A stretch of 50,549 nt of DNA from JBCBXA01 sp039816825. GTDB lineage: Bacteria; Pseudomonadota; Alphaproteobacteria; Rhizobiales; Rhizobiaceae. This document shows positions 16,351 through 25,515 of this stretch, piece after piece (position 1 is the first letter of the stretch; every line of letters starts with the position of its first letter). Both the position numbers and the translations under genes were made by a program. Below the pieces are notes generated by a model. It worked only from the letters and a program-made list of their open reading frames with translations, did not search any database and had not been told where the DNA came from. The DNA is taken from NCBI GenBank assembly GCA_039816825.1, contig JBCBXA010000013.1, positions 1 through 50,549 on the forward strand, given 5' to 3'.

Positions 16351-17403
16351 ATGGCTGGCATCACACTCAAAAACGTCAACAAACGCTGGGGCAACTTTGT
16401 CGGTGTCGACAATTTCGATCTCGAAATTGCGGACAATGAGTTCCTCGTTCTTCTGGGACCTTCTGGCTGTGGCAAGACAACCACCATGCGCATGGTGGCG
16501 GGCCTCGAAGATGTCACCGATGGCGAGATCTGGATCGGCGACCGCATGGTCAACGATCTGGATCCGAAGGACCGCGACATCGCCATGGTGTTCCAATCCT
16601 ACGGCCTCTACCCGAACCTGACGGTGTGGGAGAACATTCGGTTCCCGCTGAAAATTCGCAAGGTGGACCCGGCCACCCATCAGGAGCGTGTGCAGCGCGC
16701 CGTCGATATGGTCGAGCTGAACGATTTCGTGCACCGCCGCCCCGCTGAATTGTCCGGCGGTCAACGGCAACGCGTTGCGCTGGCCCGGGCCATCGTGCGC
16801 GAGCCAACGGTCTTCCTGATGGACGAGCCGCTGTCGAACCTCGACGCGAAACTGCGCGTGTCCACGCGCGCCCAGATCAAGAATCTGCAGCACGAACTCA
16901 ACGTCACCACCATCTACGTGACCCACGACCAGATCGAAGCCATGACCCTGGCTGACCGCGTTGTGGTGATGAACAAGGGCGTTGTGCAGCAGGTCGGCAC
17001 GCCGAAGGAAATCTACAACAATCCGGCCAACACTTTCGTCGCAGGGTTTATGGGAACGCCTGCCATGAACCTCGTGGAAGGCTCGTTGGCCGACGGCACC
17101 TTCACAGCGGAGAACATGTCGGTCTCCGGCTTTGACACCGGCCATTCAGGCAAGGTCACCCTTGGTTTCCGAGCGGAGGATTCCAGCCTCGCTGAAACCG
17201 GCCAAGGTAATGTCAACGCACCGATCTTTGCTTTTGAGCTTCTCGGCGACGCCTCCATGGTGACGGTTCGGGTGGGCAGCGGCTTTGCAGCCGTGAAGGC
17301 CGACAAGGATTACGTCGCCGAGATTGGCAGCCAGGTGTCGGCAAACGTTCCGGCCTCCATTTGCCATCTGTTTGATGCCTCGACGGGCGAGCGCCTGAGC
17401 TAG
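16351..17403 (+). CDS. ABC transporter ATP-binding protein (UgpC/MalK/MsmK type)
   Basis: 350 residues. Walker A GPSGCGKTT lies at residues 36-44, the Q-loop at FQSYGLYP, the ABC signature LSGGQ at 134-138, Walker B FLMDEP at about 155-160 and the switch His in VTHDQ. A C-terminal TOBE/OB-like regulatory region follows residue 235 (MGTPAMNLVEG, TLGFRAED). All catalytic motifs are intact. It energises the two preceding permeases. Confidence 0.95.
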   Translation: MAGITLKNVNKRWGNFVGVDNFDLEIADNEFLVLLGPSGCGKTTTMRMVAGLEDVTDGEIWIGDRMVNDLDPKDRDIAMVFQSYGLYPNLTVWENIRFPLKIRKVDPATHQERVQRAVDMVELNDFVHRRPAELSGGQRQRVALARAIVREPTVFLMDEPLSNLDAKLRVSTRAQIKNLQHELNVTTIYVTHDQIEAMTLADRVVVMNKGVVQQVGTPKEIYNNPANTFVAGFMGTPAMNLVEGSLADGTFTAENMSVSGFDTGHSGKVTLGFRAEDSSLAETGQGNVNAPIFAFELLGDASMVTVRVGSGFAAVKADKDYVAEIGSQVSANVPASICHLFDASTGERLS

Positions 17404-17542
17404 CCTCGCCTCGAGCAGACACCGCCGCGGTTCACTCAGTGTGCTCTGCGGCGGCATGGCGCGGGCCGGCTCCACCGGGGTGGGCTCGACTTCTATGTGC
17501 GGTTGGTGCAGTCGTCAGGTTCTTGATCCCTTGGAGATTCTG

Positions 17543-18076
17543 ATGAGCAAGGCCACCCAAACCGACTTTTCCGCTGCCGACTTCGATGCAGAAGCCCACG
17601 CCAAGCAAAGCGCCGAGAGCCTCGACGTGGTGCACCGTATGGAGGAGGCGCTGGGCGCGAACTCCAACACCATGGCCAATCACTTTCACGAAGACTTCCG
17701 CTGGATGGGCAACCAGGGGTGTGGCACCAAGCCAAATCTCGAGGCCTTCCGGAACAATTGGCAATTGCCCATTCGCGCGGCCTTCACCGAGCGGGACTAC
17801 AAGACCGAGCATTTCATGGCTGATGGCGAGTGGGCCTCATGCTTCGGCCACATTGAAGCCACCCATTCCGGTCCGTTCATGGGCATTGCGGCCACCGGCA
17901 AGCGCGTCAAAATTCCATACATGGACTTTTGGAAGATCGAAGAAGGTCGTATCAAGGACAATTGGGTGTCCGTCGACTTTGCCTCCATCCTGGCTCAGCT
18001 GGGCCAGGACATTTTCGACGGAAAGGGTTGGGAAAGCTACGACAACGGTACCCTTACCCCGCCCAAACCTGAATAA
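17543..18076 (+). CDS. SnoaL/NTF2-like family protein
   Basis: 177 residues from the ATG at 17543, with TTGGAG upstream. It shows the cone-shaped SnoaL-like pattern: ANHFHEDFRWMG near the start, then FMGIAATGKRVKIPYMDFWK and KDNWVSVD near the end. The family includes cyclases, isomerases and dehydratases as well as non-catalytic binders. In this operon it might isomerise or dehydrate an intermediate, or bind the imported compound. It sits 140 bases after the ATPase gene and 47 bases before the HisD-like gene. Confidence 0.85.
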   Translation: MSKATQTDFSAADFDAEAHAKQSAESLDVVHRMEEALGANSNTMANHFHEDFRWMGNQGCGTKPNLEAFRNNWQLPIRAAFTERDYKTEHFMADGEWASCFGHIEATHSGPFMGIAATGKRVKIPYMDFWKIEEGRIKDNWVSVDFASILAQLGQDIFDGKGWESYDNGTLTPPKPE

Positions 18077-18123
18077 TCGAGGCCGGAATAGTCCGACACA
18101 CGACAACGCGCAGAGCAGGAACC

Positions 18124-19452
18124 ATGACCGTACGCCACCTGAAGACAGGTAAACCGGAAACCGAACGAGCCGAAGACGACGCCCAGGTAAGGGCATCTGT
18201 CGAGGCTGCCCTAAAGGACATCGAAACCCGCGGCGACACCGCCGTGCGCGAGATGGCCGAGAAGTTCGACAATTATTCGCCTGCCAGCTACCGGCTGAGC
18301 GAAAGCGACATTGAAGCGATCATTGCCAAAGTGTCGCCGAGCGATATGGACGACATTCGGTTCGCCCAGGAGCAGGTGCGCAACTTCGCGCAGGCCCAAC
18401 GGGACTCTATGCTGGATGTGGAGGTCGAAACGCTTCCGGGCGTGATCCTCGGTCACAAGAATATTCCGGTTCAGTCCGTCGGCTGTTACGTGCCCGGCGG
18501 CAAATTCCCCATGGTGGCGTCTGCCCACATGTCGGTCGCCACGGCATCGGTGGCGGGCGTGCCGCGCATCGTCGCCTGCACACCCCCGTTCAAGGGCGAA
18601 CCCAATCCGGCCGTGATCGCAGCCATGCATTTGGGCGGTGCTCATGAGATTTACGTCCTCGGCGGCATTCAGGCCATCGGCGCCATGGCGATTGGCACGG
18701 AAACCATCGACCCGGTGCACATGCTGGTCGGCCCGGGCAATGCGTTCGTGGCCGAAGCAAAACGTCAGCTCTTTGGCCGTGTCGGCATCGACCTGTTTGC
18801 TGGCCCAACCGAGACGATGGTGATCGCCGACGACACGGTGGACGGCGAGATTTGCGCCACCGACCTGCTGGGTCAGGCCGAGCATGGCTACAACTCACCC
18901 GCGGTCCTTCTCACCAATTCCGAGAAGCTGGCACAGGACACGCTGGATCAGATCGACCGCCTGCTCGAGATCATCCCAACTGCCGACACAGCCCGCAAGA
19001 GCTGGGAAGATTATGGCGAGGTGATCGTCTGCGACACCTATGACGAGATGCTGGCCGTGGCCGACGATATCGCATCGGAGCACGTGCAAGTGATGACGGA
19101 TCGGGACGACTGGTTCCTCGACAATATGACCTGCTACGGCGCACTGTTCCTGGGGGCCCGCACCAATGTGGCCAATGGCGACAAGGTGATCGGCACCAAC
19201 CACACCCTGCCCACCAAGAAGGCCGGTCGCTACACGGGCGGTCTCTGGGTCGGCAAATATCTCAAGACCCACAGCTATCAGAAGATCACCACAGACGAAG
19301 CCGCTGCTCAGATCGGCGCATATGGCAGCCGCCTGTGCATGCTGGAGGGCTTTGTGGGGCATGCCGAGCAGTGCAACGTGCGCGTCCGACGTTATGGCGG
19401 CATCAACGTGCCCTATGGCGAAGGCGCCCCGCATCTGAAAGCAGCCGAGTAA
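18124..19452 (+). CDS. Histidinol-dehydrogenase superfamily enzyme (HpsN-like, catabolic)
   Basis: 442 residues. All zinc and catalytic positions of HisD can be mapped: Gln251 and His254 in QAEHG, Glu319 and His320 in SEHVQ, Asp353 in NGDKV, and His413 in VGHAEQ. The nucleotide loop VPGGKFPMVASAHM is also intact. HisD-type enzymes oxidise a primary alcohol to a carboxylate with two NAD. The sequence diverges from biosynthetic HisD, and the operon context (ABC importer, SnoaL-like, AspDH-like) points to catabolism. The closest described group is sulfopropanediol 3-dehydrogenase (HpsN). No sulfonate-specific genes are seen, so the substrate remains open. Confidence 0.88.
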   Translation: MTVRHLKTGKPETERAEDDAQVRASVEAALKDIETRGDTAVREMAEKFDNYSPASYRLSESDIEAIIAKVSPSDMDDIRFAQEQVRNFAQAQRDSMLDVEVETLPGVILGHKNIPVQSVGCYVPGGKFPMVASAHMSVATASVAGVPRIVACTPPFKGEPNPAVIAAMHLGGAHEIYVLGGIQAIGAMAIGTETIDPVHMLVGPGNAFVAEAKRQLFGRVGIDLFAGPTETMVIADDTVDGEICATDLLGQAEHGYNSPAVLLTNSEKLAQDTLDQIDRLLEIIPTADTARKSWEDYGEVIVCDTYDEMLAVADDIASEHVQVMTDRDDWFLDNMTCYGALFLGARTNVANGDKVIGTNHTLPTKKAGRYTGGLWVGKYLKTHSYQKITTDEAAAQIGAYGSRLCMLEGFVGHAEQCNVRVRRYGGINVPYGEGAPHLKAAE

Positions 19453-19457
19453 CCAAC

Positions 19458-20159
19458 ATGGCTCGCGTGGCCATCATCGGGCGCGGTGCCATCGGCACTG
19501 CGCTCGCGCCCCTTCTGGAGGCCGATGGCCACACAATATTGCCGGTCGGTCGCAACGCGCTGCAACAGGCGCTGGACTGGAAACCTGACGTAGCAGTCGA
19601 AGCGGCCGGTCACGCCGCTCTGGGCGAGTATGGCCCCGCAGTGCTGCAACGCGGAATTCCGCTAATCGCTGCATCAGTCGGTGCGCTGGCGGATGACGAA
19701 CTGCACGAAGCGCTTCTTGCAGCGGCACGGCACGGAAAAACCCAGCTCCACCTGCCATCCGGCGCCATAGCAGGCATTGATGCTCTCGCGGCGCTGCCGG
19801 GTCCAGTGACTGTCGAGTACACAGGCACCAAGCCGACCCACGCATGGCCGACGGGCACGCAGGACGGCACTTTCTTTGAAGGGTCAGCACGGGATGCCGC
19901 GCGGCTCTACCCCAAGAACGCCAATGTGGCTGCAACGCTCGCTCTGGCGTCCTCAGGGCTGGACGAGACCCGAGTGAGGCTCATCGCCGACCCCAAAGCA
20001 ACCGGCAACAGTCACGCCTGGCGCGCCTCTGGCGGCGGATCAGAGATCGCCGTGTCCGTAAGCAACCAGCCCACGCCCGACAATCCCGGAAGCTCAGCCC
20101 TGACCGTCCACTCGCTCCGTAGGACGGTGAGAAACTTGACGACCGTACTTTCGATCTAA
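19458..20159 (+). CDS. L-aspartate dehydrogenase-like protein (NadX family)
   Basis: 233 residues from the ATG at 19458, five bases after the HisD-like stop. The N-terminal Rossmann loop is IIGRGAIGTALAPLLEADG, and the family signatures LPSGAIAGIDALAALPG and YPKNANVAATLALA are present. Typical members interconvert aspartate and iminoaspartate/oxaloacetate with NAD(P). The end of the protein (PDNPGSSALTVHSLRR) departs from the usual NPKTS segment, so substrate may differ. It is the last gene of the import operon and could deaminate an amino acid made by the preceding dehydrogenase. Confidence 0.85.
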   Translation: MARVAIIGRGAIGTALAPLLEADGHTILPVGRNALQQALDWKPDVAVEAAGHAALGEYGPAVLQRGIPLIAASVGALADDELHEALLAAARHGKTQLHLPSGAIAGIDALAALPGPVTVEYTGTKPTHAWPTGTQDGTFFEGSARDAARLYPKNANVAATLALASSGLDETRVRLIADPKATGNSHAWRASGGGSEIAVSVSNQPTPDNPGSSALTVHSLRRTVRNLTTVLSI

Positions 20160-20372
20160 ACCCGATGGCGGATGGGGACCGGCCGGGTATTGGGTCGTAC
20201 GGCCATCTGCGACGCAGGACGTTTTGTCGGCGTTCGAACACGAACGGCCCCAACAAAAGCCGCTAAAACCGTCAGGAACGGTTCGACTCTGCAGCCATGT
20301 CCTGTAAGCCTGCCCGAGGGTGGGTCGCCAGCGGTGGATAATCGAAGGCGACTGAAGACGGTTGGGCATCAT

Positions 20373-22409
20373 ATGGACAAACTGCATCTGGGAATCGTTT
20401 TCGATCTCAACAAGAATTGGATCGGCGGCGGCTACTATATTCGCAACGTTCTCAAGGCGCTGAAACTGTTGCCCGATGAGGAGCGGCCGCACATCTCGAT
20501 CATCACCGAGAACTATGAGTCCTTCGCTTTCCTTGCCGAGGCCGAAGTGCCGAACATGATCTGGCTCAAACGCAGTCAGGTCGAAGCAAGAGCCAGTGAC
20601 TATCCATTGGATGTGACGTTTCCCTGGCCGATCAAAGGCATTGATCACAAAGCGATTAGCTGGATACCCGACTTTCAAGACATGCAACTGCCTGCCTTCT
20701 TTTCGGAAATGGAGCGCGAAGGGCGCATCGCCTGGCATGAGAACTCGTTCAAGACGGGCGGTCTGATCCTCTCCAGCCAGGCCGCATTGGCCGATGTTGA
20801 GCGCTTCTACCCTGGCCGGCAACAGCCCAAGGCCGTTGTACCTTTCGCAACATTCGACACGTTTCCAGCCGAGACAGCCCAAGACACCATCGAGCGGTAC
20901 GGCCTGCGCCCCGGCTACGTTATGAGCCCCAACCAGTTTTGGATTCACAAGAACCATCTGGTCGTGCTGGAAGCAGTCCGTCTGCTCAAGCGTCGCGGCG
21001 TGGAACCGCATGTCATCTTCACCGGCCACACTTTTGACCATCGGGCAAAGGCCTATCCTCGCTACATTGAGCAACAGATCCGCCGCTGGAAACTGCAGGA
21101 CAATATTCAATTGATGGGCTTTCTACCCCGCGCCGATCAGCTCGCGATCATGAGTGGCGCTAGCTACGTGCTGCAGCCATCGCTCTTCGAAGGATGGTCC
21201 ACGGTGATCGAGGACGCCAAGTCGATGCAGCAATTTGTACTGGCTTCCGATCTCGATATTCACCGCGAGCAGCTCGATCAGTGCTTTGCGCCGTTCAAGG
21301 CCTGTGACCCCGAGAGCCTGGCCCACGAAATGGAGAAACTGCACGAGGCACCGCCAGACCGAAGCACCCTCAACTATGCGATCAACCAGAAGGCGTTCGC
21401 CTATGCCTTCAAGGACGCATTGACGACGATGGCACATGCTCAGGCAGCCTCGCAGTCGGCAGCACTCACCATGGCGGACGTCCAACGCGAGCATGCTCAG
21501 AACATTGAGGACACCGACAAATCGGCGAGCCATGGTGGAACGGAAGACGCATCAACCACGCCGCACCCGACTGAAGAGCAGCACGCGCCAAGCGGCCGAG
21601 TGCCACTGGACCGCTCGGCCCTGAAAACGGCCAAGCTTCTGTTTGACGCAAACTATGTCCGTCAAAGCAATCCCGGTCTGGACCTAGGCAATGGCGAGGA
21701 ACTGAAGGCCTTCGTGCGGTCTCCTCACGCGCACCGCATTCAACCAAGCCCGTTCCTCTTACCCGACTGGTACCGTGACCAGCATCAATGGACCGATGAG
21801 CGGACACCACTCGAGCACTTCCTTATGGACGGTCAGCATAAAGGGCTTCCGAGCCATCCGCTGTTCCACGCGGACTTTTACCGGCAACGACATCTTCCGG
21901 CACGAATTTCAACGTTGCAGCCATTTCTGCACTACCTGAAGCTCGGCATTCATCGAGGCTACCAGCCGGGCCCCTTCTTTGATCCTGAGTTTTACGCCGC
22001 GCAGCAAGGCTTTGCGCCCGGTAGACGTGGACTGGCAGAGGCTGGTCGACATTTCTGGTACACCGGGCTCGCGGAGAACCTCCAGCCTTGTGAATTCTTT
22101 GATCCGTACTTCTATGCGCTTGCCAACGGACTGAATCTGAAGACGGACGGTTCGATGCTTCTGCACTATTTGACGGCGGGTATCCGGACCAATGCGCCAA
22201 CACATCCGGGTTTTGATTGCGATTTTTATCTGCAGGCCTATCCAGAGGCAGCATACGGCAACACTCCGCCACTGATCCACTACCTCACCTCGGGTCGAGA
22301 AAAGGGATATCTGCCCAAGAGTCCGGCACCGGAAGCAGTGAACCAGAATGTGCCCGACGGAACTGATTATTATGCTCGAAAACTGGCCGCCAAAGTTGTA
22401 GGCCCCTGA
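20373..22409 (+). CDS. Glycosyltransferase family 4 with C-terminal repeat region
   Basis: 678 residues from the ATG at 20373. Residues about 1-365 form a GT-B glycosyltransferase: FDLNKNWIGGGYYIRNVLKA at the start, NQFWIHKNHLVVLEA in the hinge and LFEGWSTVIEDAKS as the nucleotide-sugar site. A charged linker (about 365-410) leads to a C-terminal array of about five degenerate repeats of 40-50 residues: FLLPDWYRDQH, LFHADFYRQRH, FFDPEFYAAQQ, FFDPYFYALAN, GFDCDFYLQAYPE, each followed by a HYLxxG-like element. The same repeat occurs at the C-terminus of the glycosyltransferase at 42042. It opens the polysaccharide island. Confidence 0.87.
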   Translation: MDKLHLGIVFDLNKNWIGGGYYIRNVLKALKLLPDEERPHISIITENYESFAFLAEAEVPNMIWLKRSQVEARASDYPLDVTFPWPIKGIDHKAISWIPDFQDMQLPAFFSEMEREGRIAWHENSFKTGGLILSSQAALADVERFYPGRQQPKAVVPFATFDTFPAETAQDTIERYGLRPGYVMSPNQFWIHKNHLVVLEAVRLLKRRGVEPHVIFTGHTFDHRAKAYPRYIEQQIRRWKLQDNIQLMGFLPRADQLAIMSGASYVLQPSLFEGWSTVIEDAKSMQQFVLASDLDIHREQLDQCFAPFKACDPESLAHEMEKLHEAPPDRSTLNYAINQKAFAYAFKDALTTMAHAQAASQSAALTMADVQREHAQNIEDTDKSASHGGTEDASTTPHPTEEQHAPSGRVPLDRSALKTAKLLFDANYVRQSNPGLDLGNGEELKAFVRSPHAHRIQPSPFLLPDWYRDQHQWTDERTPLEHFLMDGQHKGLPSHPLFHADFYRQRHLPARISTLQPFLHYLKLGIHRGYQPGPFFDPEFYAAQQGFAPGRRGLAEAGRHFWYTGLAENLQPCEFFDPYFYALANGLNLKTDGSMLLHYLTAGIRTNAPTHPGFDCDFYLQAYPEAAYGNTPPLIHYLTSGREKGYLPKSPAPEAVNQNVPDGTDYYARKLAAKVVGP

Positions 22410-22452
22410 GGCCCGCTTTCTGCGCGACCGACAATTTGCCCTGGATTTCGAA

Positions 22453-23526
22453 ATGGGAAAGACCAAAACCGCCCTCATCACCGGCGTCACCGGACAAGAC
22501 GGCGCTTATCTTGCGGAACTGCTGCTGGAGAAGGGCTACACCGTTTACGGCGTCAAGCGCCGGTCTTCATCATTCAACACGGGGCGCATCGAGCACATCT
22601 ATCAGGATGAGCTCGTCAAGGATACTCGCTTGTTCCTGCGTTATGGCGACCTGACAGATTCCACCAATCTGATACGCCTCATCCAGGACACGAAGCCTGA
22701 CGAGATCTACAATCTCGCAGCTCAGTCCCACGTGCATGTCTCCTTTGAAACGCCGGAATACACGGCCAACACAGATGGTGTCGGCACCCTGCGTATGCTG
22801 GAGGGCATCCGGCTGCTAGGGATGGAGAAACGGACCAAATTCTATCAGGCATCGACATCCGAATTGTTCGGTAAGGTACAGGAAACGCCGCAGTCAGAGA
22901 CCACGCCCTTCTATCCGCGCTCTCCCTATGCGGCGGCCAAGCTGTATGCCTATTGGGTTGTCGTGAATTACCGCGAAGCCTACGACATGTTTGCCTGCAA
23001 CGGCATCCTGTTCAATCATGAGAGCCCCTTGCGCGGCGAGACCTTTGTGACCCGCAAAATCACGCGGGCCGTGGCCGCGATTCATCACGGTAAGCAGGAG
23101 CGCCTCTATCTGGGAAATCTGGACGCTGAACGCGACTGGGGCCACGCCCGCGAATATGTGCGGGCTATGTGGCTTATGCTGCAGCAGGACCAGGCTGAAG
23201 ACTTCGTCATCGCTACCGGTGCCACCACCAAAGTCCGCCAGTTCGTTGAATGGGCCTTTGCCGAGGTGGGCGTGGAGATTGAGTGGTCAGGAACCGGTGT
23301 TGACGAAAAGGGACATGACCGCAAAACCAGTCGCGTGCTGGTTGAAGTGGATCCCCGCTACTTCCGCCCAACCGAGGTCGAGCTTCTTCTGGGTGATCCG
23401 AGCAAGGCGCAGGAGAAACTGGGTTGGCAGCACGAGACCAGTGTACGCGACCTGGTGTCTGAGATGATGCGTGAGGATCTGGTGACGATGGCCGATGCTC
23501 CCCTCTGGCGCAACGCAGGCGATTGA
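22453..23526 (+). CDS. gmd: GDP-mannose 4,6-dehydratase
   Basis: 357 residues, full family length. The NADP loop TGVTGQDGAYLAELLL is at residues 10-25, the active-site segment STSELFG at 134-140 and the YxxxK pair at Tyr159 and Lys163 (SPYAAAKLYAYW). The segments FNHESPLRGETFVTRKITRA and LGNLDAERDWGHAREYV are nearly invariant in Gmd. It converts GDP-mannose to GDP-4-keto-6-deoxymannose, precursor of GDP-D-rhamnose, GDP-L-fucose, perosamine and others. The follow-up enzyme may be one of the two unassigned epimerase/reductase genes in the island. Confidence 0.96.
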   Translation: MGKTKTALITGVTGQDGAYLAELLLEKGYTVYGVKRRSSSFNTGRIEHIYQDELVKDTRLFLRYGDLTDSTNLIRLIQDTKPDEIYNLAAQSHVHVSFETPEYTANTDGVGTLRMLEGIRLLGMEKRTKFYQASTSELFGKVQETPQSETTPFYPRSPYAAAKLYAYWVVVNYREAYDMFACNGILFNHESPLRGETFVTRKITRAVAAIHHGKQERLYLGNLDAERDWGHAREYVRAMWLMLQQDQAEDFVIATGATTKVRQFVEWAFAEVGVEIEWSGTGVDEKGHDRKTSRVLVEVDPRYFRPTEVELLLGDPSKAQEKLGWQHETSVRDLVSEMMREDLVTMADAPLWRNAGD

Positions 23527-23540
23527 GACGGGAACCGACC

Positions 23541-24548
23541 ATGGACGACAAGGATCGCCAGAAGCTGATCGATGAGATCGTGGCCCGTGTGGATCGCGAG
23601 AATCAGAAATACATGCACCACACCGCTCTGCCTCACATTGAGGCCGTCAGCGGGGCGGGCCAGCATGGCCTCAATTCCAAATTGGACGATCTGCTGGTCT
23701 TGCAGGCCAAGGACCTTATTGCCCGCCAGAGCGCCGCCCAGCCGGACCGTCTGCACGACATTGAGTTCAGAGTGTTCTCACAATTCGGCGAAGACGGCAT
23801 TCTGCAATACCTCATTCGGGAAAGTGGCATCGGCCCTGGCGAAGAGACCTTCATCGAGTTTGGGGTTGAGAACTATCGCGAGGCCAACACGCGGTTCCTG
23901 CTGATCAACAATCATTGGCGCGGTTTGGTGATGGACGGGTCCGAAGCCAATGTCGCGACCATTCGGGCCGACGATATCTATTGGCGCGCAGACCTGACCG
24001 CCGTCCATGCATGGATTGATCGAGACAACATCAATGAGCTGATCACCAACGCCGGGTTTGCAGGAAATATCGGCCTTCTCAGCATCGATATTGACGGCAA
24101 TGACTATTGGGTTTGGGAGCGCATCGACGCCGTCAATCCCGTGATTGTTGCCGTTGAATGGAATGGCGCTTACGGACCAGATCACGCTGTTTCCATCCCC
24201 TACGATCCGGCATTCCACCGTGGAGAAGCGCATTATTCACACCTCTATTGGGGAGCCTCCATCTCGGCCTTTGAGCACCTGGCCAGAAAGAAGGGCTATC
24301 GACTTGTCGGCTCCAACGGTGTCGGCAACAACATCTTCTTTGTCCGCGAAGACAGACTTGGCCGCCTGAAGGCCCTGACGCCTCGGGAGGCTTTTGTGGA
24401 GCCAAAATTCCGGGACTCGAGAGACGAGAACGGCAATTTGACATTTCTCAGCGGCCAGGCACGCCGCGACATGATCAGCCACTTGCCCTTGATCAATGTG
24501 AAAAGCGGCGCTGAAACAACGCTCGAACAACTGATGCAGGATTCTTGA
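23541..24548 (+). CDS. FkbM-like SAM-dependent methyltransferase family protein
   Basis: 335 residues from the ATG at 23541, fifteen bases after gmd. A helical N-terminus (about 1-75) is followed by a Rossmann-like core with FSQFGEDGILQYLI, ETFIEFGVENYREANTRFLL, LVMDGSEANV and LLSIDIDGNDYWVWE. This order of motifs is that of FkbM-type O-methyltransferases and of related proteins in polysaccharide loci. The glycine-rich SAM loop is reduced (EFGVEN), so activity is not certain. Co-transcription with gmd suggests it acts on the deoxysugar-containing glycan. Confidence 0.7.
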   Translation: MDDKDRQKLIDEIVARVDRENQKYMHHTALPHIEAVSGAGQHGLNSKLDDLLVLQAKDLIARQSAAQPDRLHDIEFRVFSQFGEDGILQYLIRESGIGPGEETFIEFGVENYREANTRFLLINNHWRGLVMDGSEANVATIRADDIYWRADLTAVHAWIDRDNINELITNAGFAGNIGLLSIDIDGNDYWVWERIDAVNPVIVAVEWNGAYGPDHAVSIPYDPAFHRGEAHYSHLYWGASISAFEHLARKKGYRLVGSNGVGNNIFFVREDRLGRLKALTPREAFVEPKFRDSRDENGNLTFLSGQARRDMISHLPLINVKSGAETTLEQLMQDS

Positions 24549-24584
24549 GCGACGCCGGTCTGCGAAACGAAATAAAGCCTGTCA

Positions 24585-25508
24585 TCACCCCCCTGTGACG
24601 GGAAGCTGGCGAAACCAGCGCGCATAGTCCTTTACGCCTTCGGTCAGGGTCACTGCAGGCTCCCAGCCGGTTTGGAAAACTTGTGAAACATCGGCCACCA
24701 GGTGCTCCGGGTCCCCGGTGGGAACCACGCCTGAGAAAGTGAAAGTCTCCCGGCGATTCAGGGCTCTGGCGAGGGTCTCAAGAAGATCGCGATTACGCGT
24801 TCCGATACCCGTGCCGCCATTCATGGTGACAGGCATGGATGGCTCCAATGCTGATCTGACAAGAAGCTCTGCCGCGTCTTGCACATGGAGCCAGTCGCGT
24901 GTTTCAGCGCCGGTGCCCATGAATTGAGGCTGAGGCGTTTGGAGCTTGCGGCAGGCGTCCCACAACAATTGCCGCCGCAGGCCCGAACCGTAGATTGAGA
25001 AGAGACGCACGATGCTCAAACTCACTGTGCCAGCCGCTTCTGCAGCACGGCACAGAGCTTCGGCCTCCAGCTTGTGCACGCCGTATGGGGAGGTTGGCTG
25101 CGGTTGCGCGTCGGTGAGAATGGGCTGCGCTAACTGATGCCCGTAAATGGCGGCACTCGACGCGAAAACAAGCCTGGGTTGCGTCCGAAAACCGGCACCC
25201 GCCACCGCAGACAACAGATCTGCTGTAAGAGCGACGTTGGCAATGCGGTCCTTGACAGGGTCTTTCAGGGAAGCCGAAACGGAAGCCTGTCCGGCACAAT
25301 GAATGACGGCGTCGATCGGACCCAAAAGACCAGCCAGACGAGCCTGCGTGATCTCTCCGATCTCCAACTGCTCAAACAGATCATTGTGCGGATGATCGCC
25401 GGTTGGAGCGGAACGGCCCATACCGATAACCCGAACTCCGCGTTGGGCGAGAAGGTGCGACACAGCCATTCCAATGAACCCAAAGGCACCGGTAACGAGA
25501 ACTCGCAT
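24585..25508 (-). CDS. NAD-dependent epimerase/dehydratase, possible GDP-sugar reductase
   Basis: 307 residues. This is a short-chain dehydrogenase of the extended type: the loop VTGAFGFIGMAVSHLL is at the N-terminus, FASSAAIYGH and SPYGVHKLEAE supply the Ser and Tyr-x-x-x-Lys residues, and the substrate region reads GAETRDWLHVQDAAELL. It could be an RMD-type GDP-4-keto-6-deoxymannose reductase working after Gmd, or a UDP-sugar epimerase; sequence alone does not decide. It is convergent with the gmd pair (36 bases between stops) and lies seven bases after the giant fusion gene on the same strand. Confidence 0.85.
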   Translation of the reverse strand: MRVLVTGAFGFIGMAVSHLLAQRGVRVIGMGRSAPTGDHPHNDLFEQLEIGEITQARLAGLLGPIDAVIHCAGQASVSASLKDPVKDRIANVALTADLLSAVAGAGFRTQPRLVFASSAAIYGHQLAQPILTDAQPQPTSPYGVHKLEAEALCRAAEAAGTVSLSIVRLFSIYGSGLRRQLLWDACRKLQTPQPQFMGTGAETRDWLHVQDAAELLVRSALEPSMPVTMNGGTGIGTRNRDLLETLARALNRRETFTFSGVVPTGDPEHLVADVSQVFQTGWEPAVTLTEGVKDYARWFRQLPVTGG

Positions 25509-25515
25509 CCCCCAC

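Noticed and set aside
18124..19452. Annotation as hisD of histidine biosynthesis
   Set aside because: Catalytic residues are the same, but it sits in an import/catabolic operon with no his genes, and the sequence around the substrate site looks more like the HpsN group.
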